64,000 bases of DNA from Comamonas piscis (GTDB lineage Bacteria; Pseudomonadota; Gammaproteobacteria; Burkholderiales; Burkholderiaceae_C): contig NZ_CP058554.1 in assembly GCF_014109725.1 (NCBI RefSeq), positions 3,534,001 to 3,598,000 of the forward strand. The letters are read 5' to 3'. Of the stretch, positions 28,851-36,224 are shown one piece after another. The translations under genes and the position numbers were made by a program. Under the pieces are notes generated by a model that worked only from the letters and a program-made list of their open reading frames with translations, had not been told where the DNA came from and did not search any database. Position 1 is the first letter of the stretch; every line of letters begins with the position of its first letter.

Positions 28851-29735
28851 ATGACTTTATTTTCATTTCTGGGAGCCATCGAGATCGGCCTGATCTTTGC
28901 GCTGGTTGCGCTCGGTGTGTTCATTTCCTTTCGCCTGCTGCGTTTTCCCGACCTCACGGTCGATGGCAGCTTCCCCTTGGGCGCCGCCGTTTGCGCGGTG
29001 ATGATCACCGGTGGCTACAGTCCCTTGCTGGCCACCATCGGTGCCACCTTGGCAGGCGCAGTAGCTGGCCTGATCACCGGCTGGCTCAACGTCAAGCTCA
29101 AGATCATGGACCTGCTCGCCTCCATCTTGATGATGATCGCGCTTTACTCCATCAACCTGCGCATCATGGGCGGCCCCAATATTCCGCTGATCAACGACCC
29201 CACGCTCTTCAACCAGCTGCAACCGGCCGGCATCGAAGACTATGTGTTCCGCCCGCTGCTGATGTGCGTGATCGTGGTGCTGGCCAAGCTGGCAATGGAC
29301 TGGTTCTTCCTGACCGAACGGGGCCTGGCCATTCGCGCCACCGGCACCAATGCGCGCATGGCGCGTGCCCAGGGTGTCAACACCGGCGGCATGATCCTGC
29401 TGGGCATGGCGGTATCCAATGGCCTGGTGGGTTTGGCCGGCGCACTGTTCGCCCAAACCCAGGGCGGTGCTGACAGCTCCATGGGCATCGGCACCATCGT
29501 GATCGGTCTGGCGGCAGTGATCGTTGGCGAATCCATCCTGCCGTCGCGCAAGCTGATCCTGGCCACCTTGGCCGTGGTGATTGGCGCCATCGTCTACCGC
29601 TTCTTCATCGCGCTGGCGCTGAATGTGGATTTCATCGGCCTCAAGGCCCAGGATCTGAACCTGGTCACCGCCTTGCTGGTCACGGTCGCGCTGGTGATTC
29701 CCCAGCTCAAACGTCGTTTTGCGAAAAAGCACTGA
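28851..29735 (+). CDS. ABC transporter permease (TrpY-type)
   Basis: This is the membrane channel of the importer. The 294-residue product has about eight hydrophobic helices and resembles the TrpY/BPD_transp_2 group, with family segments FRLLRFPDLTVDGSFPLGAAV near the N-terminus and ALGVFISF in the first helix. ATG 28851 is the first in-frame start after the binding-protein gene. It is followed 13 bases later by the ATPase, so translation is likely coupled. Confidence 0.9.
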   Translation: MTLFSFLGAIEIGLIFALVALGVFISFRLLRFPDLTVDGSFPLGAAVCAVMITGGYSPLLATIGATLAGAVAGLITGWLNVKLKIMDLLASILMMIALYSINLRIMGGPNIPLINDPTLFNQLQPAGIEDYVFRPLLMCVIVVLAKLAMDWFFLTERGLAIRATGTNARMARAQGVNTGGMILLGMAVSNGLVGLAGALFAQTQGGADSSMGIGTIVIGLAAVIVGESILPSRKLILATLAVVIGAIVYRFFIALALNVDFIGLKAQDLNLVTALLVTVALVIPQLKRRFAKKH

Positions 29736-29748
29736 CAAGGAGAGAGAC

Positions 29749-30543
29749 ATGCTGAGCGCAAAAGACCTCAAGATCACCTTCAACCCCGGCACCCCGATTG
29801 AAACCCGCGCATTGCGCGGTATGGCGCTGGAGATCCCGGCAGGCGAGTTCGTCACCGTCATCGGCTCCAACGGCGCTGGCAAATCCACCTTTTTGAACGC
29901 CATCTCCGGCGACCTGATGGTGGATTCGGGCAGCATCGTCATCGATGGCGAGGACATGACCCGCAAGCCCGTCTGGGACCGCGCCCACAAAGTGGCCCGT
30001 GTGTTCCAGGACCCGATGGCCGGCACCTGCGAAGACCTGTCGATCGAAGAAAACATGGCCCTGGCGCATGAGCGCGGCAATTTTCGCGGCCTGTCCAAGG
30101 CCGTGAAAAGCGCCAACCGTGCGCTGTACCGTGAGAAGCTCGCCACCCTGGGCCTGGGCCTGGAAAACCGCCTGAGCGACCGCATCGGCCTGCTCTCGGG
30201 CGGCCAGCGCCAGGCCGTCAGCCTGCTGATGGCGGCGCTGCAGCCCTCGCGCATTCTGCTGCTGGACGAGCACACCGCCGCGCTCGATCCGCGCACGGCA
30301 GACTTTGTGCTCAAGCTCACCGCCCGCATCGTCGAAGAAGGCCATCTGACCACCATGATGGTGACCCACAGCATGCGCCAGGCGCTCGATGTCGGCGACC
30401 GCACCGTCATGCTGCACCAAGGGCAGGTGGTCCTCGATGTCAGCGGTGAGGAGCGCGCCAAGATGGATGTGCCCGATCTGCTGCAGATGTTCGAAAAGGT
30501 GCGGGGTGAAAAGCTCGCCGATGATGCGCTGTTGCTGAGCTAA
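29749..30543 (+). CDS. ABC transporter ATP-binding protein (TrpZ-type)
   Basis: This is the ATPase subunit. The 264-residue product has the Walker A motif GSNGAGKST (39-47), the signature LSGGQRQ, and Walker B ILLLDEHTAALDP. ATG 29749 follows AAGGAGAG by six bases, so it is the real start; an upstream in-frame TTG overlaps the permease gene. It completes the importer with the binding protein and permease, and is closed by a strong terminator. Confidence 0.93.
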   Translation: MLSAKDLKITFNPGTPIETRALRGMALEIPAGEFVTVIGSNGAGKSTFLNAISGDLMVDSGSIVIDGEDMTRKPVWDRAHKVARVFQDPMAGTCEDLSIEENMALAHERGNFRGLSKAVKSANRALYREKLATLGLGLENRLSDRIGLLSGGQRQAVSLLMAALQPSRILLLDEHTAALDPRTADFVLKLTARIVEEGHLTTMMVTHSMRQALDVGDRTVMLHQGQVVLDVSGEERAKMDVPDLLQMFEKVRGEKLADDALLLS

Positions 30544-30567
30544 ACAGCCCAGAACTCGCCCCCTAAC

Positions 30568-30607
30568 AAACAGCGGATGCCACGCCAGTGGCTCCGCTGT
30601 TTTTTTA
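30568..30607 (+). terminator. Rho-independent terminator of the ABC importer operon
   Basis: An outer stem AACAGCGGA/TCCGCTGTT encloses an inner GCCAC/GTGGC hairpin, followed by a run of seven T residues, 24 bases after the ATPase stop. Confidence 0.9.
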
Positions 30608-30611
30608 TGCC

Positions 30612-32066
30612 TTAACCAAGCTGCTGGCCGCGCAAGAAGCGCCACAAGGACCAGGCACCCAGCGCAGGGAACAGCGCAAACACCGCAAACAACCAGACGG
30701 CCGAGCGCCCCAGCGCCACGGGATCTGCCAGCGCGGTCAACCCCAGCGCATTGGCGACCAGGCCGACCAGCGCTGCGCCCACTGCCATGCCGTACAACTG
30801 CACCGTCGTGATGCCCGAGGCGGCGCTGTCCGCCTCCTGCGCACTGGCGCTGTGCATGATGGCATTGAGCACATGCGGCCAGGCCATGCCCACCCCCAGA
30901 CCCAGGACGGCCAGCGCGATGCCGCAGACCACCAAGGCCTCAATCCCCTGCCAAGGCATCGCCAGCGCCAGCAACACCAAAGCCAAGGTACATAGCACTG
31001 GGCCGATGACCATCAAACGCCGCCCAGCCGCACCACTCTTGCCCGAGAACAGCACCGACGCCACCGACCAGCCGCCCGCGAGCAAGGCCGTCACATAGCC
31101 CGCCGTCAAAGGCTGCAGGCCATGCAGATGCTGCAGCAGATAGGGCACAAACACCTCGGTCATCGTCCCCATCAGCAGCAGCGCGACAGCGGCATAGAGC
31201 ATGCCCAGCGGCTGGCCCAGCGCCGTGCCGCCTTGGGGCAGCAAGCGGCGGCTCGCGCGGCGCTCGTGGCGTATCGCAGCCACACCGGCCAGCACCCCGG
31301 CCACGCCCACCAGCCACTGCCAAAGCGCGTCACTGACCACGCTGGCGGCGGCCACCAGCAGCACCGACAGCGCCAGCATGGCGATCTGCAACCCGGCAAT
31401 GCCACCGCCCTGCGCGGGTGTGCTGCGCAGCAGACGCTGCGGTGCCAGCTGGCGGTGCACCAGCAGCATTTGCAGCACCAGCAAGGGCAGCAAAGCGCCA
31501 AAAGCCAGGCGCCAATGGCCGGCCTGGGCAAACAGCCCACCAACAGCTGGGCCGCTCAAGGTGGCCACACCCCACATGGCCGAGATCAGCCCAATCGCAC
31601 GCGGCCACAGCGCGGGCGGAAACACCAGCCTAATCAAGGTATAGCTCAGCGCCCCCACTGCCCCGCCGCCCAGCCCCTGCACCGCACGCCCCAGCAGCAA
31701 CATGGGCATGGTCGATGCCGTGGCGCAGAGCAAGCTGCCCAGGCCGAACACCAGCAGACCCGCCAGCATGGCACCCCGGGCGCCGCCGCGCCTGAGCAGG
31801 CGCACGGAGAGCGCCGCCCCGATGATCGAGGCCACCACAAACAAGGTAGTGCTCCAGGCATACCAGGCCAGCCCCCCAATCTCCTGCACCACCGACGGCA
31901 GGATGGTGGTGACGATATGCACATTGATCGCATGCATGGCGACCGCGCCGGTCAAGGCCAGGGCGGTCAAGCCATGGGGGCGGCCCAGCAGCTGGCCCCA
32001 GCCGGCGGGCGGCTCGGGCGCTGGCGCGGCGGCCGTGTTTGCTAATGTTGAGGGAGACAATGCCAT
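30612..32066 (-). CDS. MFS multidrug-type transporter
   Basis: This is a predicted proton-coupled exporter of the major facilitator superfamily. The 484-residue product has about 14 hydrophobic helices, a GGARGAML loop after the third helix and a segment GRAVQGLGGGAVGALSYTLI typical of drug/H+ antiporters. ATG 32066 is used because an in-frame ATG nine residues earlier has no better support. It is divergent from a Cys-rich transcriptional regulator, which likely controls it. The drug or metabolite is unknown. Confidence 0.87.
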   Translation of the reverse strand: MALSPSTLANTAAAPAPEPPAGWGQLLGRPHGLTALALTGAVAMHAINVHIVTTILPSVVQEIGGLAWYAWSTTLFVVASIIGAALSVRLLRRGGARGAMLAGLLVFGLGSLLCATASTMPMLLLGRAVQGLGGGAVGALSYTLIRLVFPPALWPRAIGLISAMWGVATLSGPAVGGLFAQAGHWRLAFGALLPLLVLQMLLVHRQLAPQRLLRSTPAQGGGIAGLQIAMLALSVLLVAAASVVSDALWQWLVGVAGVLAGVAAIRHERRASRRLLPQGGTALGQPLGMLYAAVALLLMGTMTEVFVPYLLQHLHGLQPLTAGYVTALLAGGWSVASVLFSGKSGAAGRRLMVIGPVLCTLALVLLALAMPWQGIEALVVCGIALAVLGLGVGMAWPHVLNAIMHSASAQEADSAASGITTVQLYGMAVGAALVGLVANALGLTALADPVALGRSAVWLFAVFALFPALGAWSLWRFLRGQQLG

Positions 32067-32086
32067 GCCAATCCTTGTTGTGAAAT

Positions 32087-32145
32087 AATGCAAGCATTGT
32101 CTTTGATAATTCTTCTGACAGCATAATAAAACAAGCTATTGCTTG
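32087..32145. promoter_or_regulatory. Two dyads between the MFS exporter and its divergent regulator
   Basis: In the 88-base divergent gap, AATGC-AA-GCATT lies at 32087-32098 and CAAGC-TATT-GCTTG at 32132-32145. Both share a GCAAGC/GCTTGC core, and they are likely operators for the neighbouring helix-turn-helix regulator. Confidence 0.5.
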
Positions 32146-32154
32146 CATAAATAA

Positions 32155-32793
32155 ATGCCATCCACCCCTATCGATCCCTCGTCCACTATGCGCATGCTGG
32201 AGGCGCTCAAGCGCCAGGCCCCGGCCAGCACGGCCGACCTGGCGCGCGCGTTGAACATGACACCGGAGGCCGCGCGCCAGCAGATCAACAAGCTGGCGGA
32301 CCAAGGTCTGGTGCAGGCCGATCTGCAAAAGGCCTCAGGCGCCGGCCGGCCGCGCCAGCTCTGGACCTTGGCCGCCGCTGGCCAGCGCTACTTTCCCGAT
32401 GCCCATGCCCAGCTCACCGTGCAGCTGATTGGCGCCATCGAAAAGCTTTTTGGCCAACAGGGCATGGACGGCCTGATCAGCGAGCGCGAAGCGCAATCCC
32501 GCAGCCGCTACCGCCAGGCCTGCACCGCCCCCGGCCTGCCCGAGCGCCTGGCCCAGCTGGCCCAGGTTCGCAGCGAAGAAGGCTATATGGCCCATGTCGA
32601 GCCCCACCCTCAAGGCTGGCTGCTGGTGGAGCACCACTGCCCCATCTGCGCCGCCGCCCAAAGCTGCCGGGGCTTTTGCCGTTCGGAGCAAGCACTGTTC
32701 CAAGAGGTGGTCGACGGCCTGGCCACCCTGGAACGCAGCGAATACCTGCTGGAAGGCGGTCAGCGCTGCGTTTACCTGGTGCAGCCGCTGTAG
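32155..32793 (+). CDS. Helix-turn-helix regulator with a SufR-like cysteine cluster
   Basis: This is a predicted transcriptional repressor. The 212-residue product has a winged helix at about 10-70 and a C-terminal region with Cys162, Cys165, Cys171 and Cys175 (CxxC-x5-CxxxC), like the cluster of SufR-type regulators, which may bind an iron-sulfur cluster or metal. The gene is divergent from an MFS exporter and separated by 88 bases with two dyads, so it probably senses a stress that the exporter relieves. ATG 32155 has no clear Shine-Dalgarno; the in-frame ATGs 33 and 39 bases downstream are alternatives. Confidence 0.75.
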   Translation: MPSTPIDPSSTMRMLEALKRQAPASTADLARALNMTPEAARQQINKLADQGLVQADLQKASGAGRPRQLWTLAAAGQRYFPDAHAQLTVQLIGAIEKLFGQQGMDGLISEREAQSRSRYRQACTAPGLPERLAQLAQVRSEEGYMAHVEPHPQGWLLVEHHCPICAAAQSCRGFCRSEQALFQEVVDGLATLERSEYLLEGGQRCVYLVQPL

Positions 32794-32808
32794 CCGCTTA
32801 GAACAGGC

Positions 32809-34287
32809 TCAGGCACAAGCGCCACGGCCTTCGCCCACCGGCTGGGCATCGCTGCGCGACCGGACCTGCGGCTTGGCCATGCGCAGGCAGACCAGCCAGG
32901 CCAGCAAGGCCAGGCCCGCGGCGCCCCATTGCGCATGCTGCAAGCCCTGGGCATTGGCCTGCCGCAGGGTCTCGGCACTGCCGCCTTCCAGGCCGGCCAA
33001 CGGCGCGGCCGCCAGCATTACCAGCAAGGCCAGACCCAGCGCGGCGCCCACCTGTTGCGCAGTAGCCGCCACCCCCGATGCCACGCCTTGGCGCGCCGGT
33101 GCAATGCCCTGGCCCACCAAAACCCACATGCCCGTCCAGCTCGCCCCCTGGCCCAGGCTCATCACCACAAAGCCGGGCACCAGCCAGACATAGTTGCCGG
33201 CCAGCGGCAGCACCGCCGCAATCCAGACCATGCCCAGCACACCGGCCGCCCAGCCCCGCAACAGCACGCTGCGTGTGCCCTGCTGCGCCAGGCCGCGCTC
33301 GGCCAGACGTATGCCCCAGGTGCATACCAAGGTGGGCAGCAAAAAGGCCAGCCCCGCTTGCAACGGGCTCCAGCCCAGAACCTGCTGAAAATACAGGCCC
33401 AGAAAGTAGTACTGCACGCCATAGCTGCTCATGAACAGCATGGCCAGCAGCATGCTGGTCTGCAAGCTGCCCACCCGCAGCATGGTCAGGGGCATCAGCG
33501 GGGCCGCCACCCGCGCCTCGGTGCGCCAGAACAGGCCCAGCGCCGCCAGCGCCAGCAGCAATAGGCTGGCCGTGCGTACATCGCCCCAACCCCATTGCGG
33601 GCCCTGCACCAAGGCAGCCACCAAGGCACTGGCACCCACGGTCACGCTGATGCAACCCAGCAGGTCAAAACGCCGCTGTGCAGCGGGCACTGCAGGCATG
33701 GCGGGCAGATAGCGGCCGGCGGCCAGCGCGCAGGGCAAGGCAATCGGCACCAGAACCCAGAGCACCCAGTGCCAGCCCAGGGTCTGGGTCAGCAAGCCAC
33801 CCAGCAAGGCGCCGGCCGCCAGCCCGCCGGCACTGGCCATGCTCCACACGGCCAGCGCGCGGTTGCGCTCAGCTCCGGCGGCGTACAAAGTATTGATCAT
33901 CGACAAGGTCGCGGGGAACAGCAGCGCCGCCGCCACGCCCTGCCCGGCACGCGCTGCCACCAGTTGCCAGGGTAGCTGCGCAAAGCCACCGGCGAAGGAG
34001 GCCAGGCCAAACAGCGCCATCGCCAGCACATACATGCGGCGCTGGCCCAGCAGATCGGCACAGCGCCCGCCCAGCAGCAGGCAGCCGCCAAAGGCCACGC
34101 TGTAGCCACTGATGACCCATTGCAGATGGCGGGCATCCAACCGCAAGTGCTGGCCCATCGCATCGAGCGCAACAAACACAATCGTCGCATCCAGCGCAAT
34201 CAGCAATTGCGCCAGCGACAGCAAGGCCAGCGCGGCGCGCGGATGGCGCAATGCCGTGGCGGGGCGCAGATTCTCTTCCATATTCAC
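32809..34287 (-). CDS. MFS transporter, DHA2/EmrB-QacA family
   Basis: This is a predicted 14-helix drug exporter. The 492-residue product has the DHA2 N-terminal motif LIALDATIVFVAL and the motif GRCADLLGQRRMYV. The start is taken as GTG 34287, which has GGAG seven bases upstream; an ATG two codons later is the alternative. It converges with the Cys-rich regulator gene (16-base gap) and is divergent from a LysR regulator with a dyad-rich gap, so LysR is the likely controller. Confidence 0.88.
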   Translation of the reverse strand: MNMEENLRPATALRHPRAALALLSLAQLLIALDATIVFVALDAMGQHLRLDARHLQWVISGYSVAFGGCLLLGGRCADLLGQRRMYVLAMALFGLASFAGGFAQLPWQLVAARAGQGVAAALLFPATLSMINTLYAAGAERNRALAVWSMASAGGLAAGALLGGLLTQTLGWHWVLWVLVPIALPCALAAGRYLPAMPAVPAAQRRFDLLGCISVTVGASALVAALVQGPQWGWGDVRTASLLLLALAALGLFWRTEARVAAPLMPLTMLRVGSLQTSMLLAMLFMSSYGVQYYFLGLYFQQVLGWSPLQAGLAFLLPTLVCTWGIRLAERGLAQQGTRSVLLRGWAAGVLGMVWIAAVLPLAGNYVWLVPGFVVMSLGQGASWTGMWVLVGQGIAPARQGVASGVAATAQQVGAALGLALLVMLAAAPLAGLEGGSAETLRQANAQGLQHAQWGAAGLALLAWLVCLRMAKPQVRSRSDAQPVGEGRGACA

Positions 34288-34362
34288 TTCATCACTCCCA
34301 TATCTAAAAACCTGCAGAAGGGTGATGACCGGTCAAGCAGCCATGGTATTTAAATCAATAAC

Positions 34363-34418
34363 AAAGATAAACAGAATAAATATCTTTTACTTATGCAAAA
34401 ATGAATCAATTATTTTGC
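34363..34418. promoter_or_regulatory. LysR-type operator dyads between DHA2 exporter and LysR gene
   Basis: In the 141-base AT-rich gap, AAAGATA (34363-34369) and TATCTTT (34381-34387) are perfect arms with an 11-base spacer, matching the T-N11-A type LysR site. A second dyad GCAAAA...TTTTGC lies at 34395-34418, close to the LysR start. Confidence 0.55.
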
Positions 34419-34428
34419 GGGGACGGCT

Positions 34429-35319
34429 ATGGATTTGAACGCGGTACAGATGCTGATCAAGGTGGCCGAGAACAAGAGCTTTACCCAGGCGGCCCACAGC
34501 CTGGGCACCACGCAATCCCGCATCTCCCGGGCCATTGCGCAGTTAGAGGCCGACCTGGGCACCCGCCTGCTCCACCGCAACACCCGCAATGTGTCCTTGA
34601 CGCCCGATGGCTGCCTGCTGGTGGACCGCAGTGCCGAGCTGATTGCCGGTCTTGACGATGCCAGGCAGCAACTGCTGGACCGCCGCTGCGAGCCCAGTGG
34701 CGTGCTGCGCATGACGGCGCCCTCGGTACTGGGCCGCGTCGTGCTGACGCCCTTGCTCGGCCAGTTGATGCAGCAGCACCCGGGCCTGCAGATCGAGGCG
34801 AGCTTTACCGACCGCCTGGTCGATATGGTGGACGAGGGTTTTGATGCAGCGGTGCGCATCGGCCCCTTGCTCGACAGCCGCATGATCGCCCGACCCTTGC
34901 CGCCCTTGCACTGGGTGACCGTGGCATCGCCCGCCTACACCGCCCGCCACGGCCGGCCGCACAACCTGGAAGAGTTGGCGGCGCACCGCTGCCTCTCGGT
35001 CTACAACCACTACCGCGGTTTTGCCGTGCCCTGGCAGTTTCGACTGGCGGACGGCAGCACCATCGACTGGCCGGCACCCCATGCCATCCGCTTTGACAGT
35101 GGTGACCCTTTGATCGAAGGCGCCATCGCTGGCCTGGGCATCGCCCAGGTGATGGACTTTGCCGCGCGCGAAGCCCTGGCCGATGGCCGGCTGGAGCGCC
35201 TGCTGCCCGACCTGGAAGGCCGCAGCCGCGCGTTGTCCCTGGTGTACCCCCGCACCCGCCATGCATCGCCCAAGGTGCAGGCATTGTGCAAGCTTTTGCT
35301 GGGCCGCAGCGACTGGTGA
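34429..35319 (+). CDS. LysR-family transcriptional regulator
   Basis: The 296-residue product has the LysR helix-turn-helix in residues 1-60 (FTQAAHSLGTTQSRISRAIAQLEADLGTRLLHR) and a substrate-binding domain from about 88. ATG 34429 follows GGGG by nine bases. It is divergent from the DHA2 exporter and probably controls it and itself. The co-inducer is unknown. Confidence 0.93.
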   Translation: MDLNAVQMLIKVAENKSFTQAAHSLGTTQSRISRAIAQLEADLGTRLLHRNTRNVSLTPDGCLLVDRSAELIAGLDDARQQLLDRRCEPSGVLRMTAPSVLGRVVLTPLLGQLMQQHPGLQIEASFTDRLVDMVDEGFDAAVRIGPLLDSRMIARPLPPLHWVTVASPAYTARHGRPHNLEELAAHRCLSVYNHYRGFAVPWQFRLADGSTIDWPAPHAIRFDSGDPLIEGAIAGLGIAQVMDFAAREALADGRLERLLPDLEGRSRALSLVYPRTRHASPKVQALCKLLLGRSDW

Positions 35320-35494
35320 GGCGCAGGCAGGCATGCGGCGATTGTTCAAATCCATGCAACGCTGCGTTCAAACCAGGGGCACCCCAAACCGGCAGACAGG
35401 CCCTACAGTAGATGCGGGCGCCCAGAAGAGATCGCAAGCAGGCGCCCTCCGCCGCTGTCGCGGTCCCTATTTATCGACAAAGGAAATATTCACC

Positions 35495-36094
35495 ATGGCT
35501 AAAGTTCTGGTTCTCTACCATTCCATGTACGGTCACATCGAAACCATGGCCGCCAAGATCGCCGAAGGCGCTGCCAGCGTGGCGGGCACCGAGGTGGTCA
35601 TCAAGCGCGTGCCCGAGACCATGCCCCAAGAGGCTTTCCAGGCTGCCGGCGGCAAGGCCGACCAGGCAGCGGCTGTCGCCACGCCCGCCGAGCTGGCTGA
35701 GTACGACGCCATCATCTTTGGCACCCCCACCCGTTTTGGCAATATGAGCGGCCAAATGCGCAGCTTCCTCGACCAGACCGGCGGCCTCTGGGCCAAGGGC
35801 GCGCTGTCCGGCAAGATCGGCAGCGTGTTCACTTCCACGGGCACCCTGGGCGGCCAGGAAACGACCGTGACCTCGTTCTGGAACACCCTCGCCCACCACG
35901 GCATGGTGATCGTGCCCGCCGGCTTTGGCCTGCCTTCGCAGTTTGACCTGTCGCAGGCCAAGGGCGGCTCGCCCTACGGCGCCGCTACGCTGGCCGGTGC
36001 CGATGGCTCGCGCCAGCCATCCGCCCCTGAGCTGGAACTGGCCTTTGCCCAGGGCGCCAAGGTCGCCGCGCTGGCGGCCAAGCTGAGCGCCTGA
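35495..36094 (+). CDS. wrbA: NAD(P)H:quinone oxidoreductase WrbA
   Basis: This is an FMN-dependent flavodoxin-like quinone reductase, giving two-electron reduction of quinones. The 199-residue product starts with the flavodoxin phosphate loop in LYHSMYGHIETMA (about 7-19) and has PTRFGNMSGQMRSFLDQTGGLW, a WrbA hallmark. ATG 35495 follows AAGGAAA by eight bases; a long upstream in-frame extension is rejected. It is flanked by a bidirectional terminator shared with ppsA. Confidence 0.95.
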   Translation: MAKVLVLYHSMYGHIETMAAKIAEGAASVAGTEVVIKRVPETMPQEAFQAAGGKADQAAAVATPAELAEYDAIIFGTPTRFGNMSGQMRSFLDQTGGLWAKGALSGKIGSVFTSTGTLGGQETTVTSFWNTLAHHGMVIVPAGFGLPSQFDLSQAKGGSPYGAATLAGADGSRQPSAPELELAFAQGAKVAALAAKLSA

Positions 36095-36136
36095 GTCTCT
36101 AGCCGGCACGCCCGGCTGCAGCAGTCTTAGAACGTA

Positions 36137-36169
36137 AAAAAGCCAGTCAGATGTTCTGACTGGCTTTTT
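36137..36169. terminator. Bidirectional terminator between wrbA and ppsA
   Basis: A 14-bp stem AAAAAGCCAGTCAG/CTGACTGGCTTTTT with an ATGTT loop, between the convergent wrbA and ppsA genes. Confidence 0.9.
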
Positions 36170-36224
36170 AGCTTTGGCCCCTTGTGGGGAGCCTGCCAAC
36201 GTGGTGGTGGCAGGGCAGTGCCGC

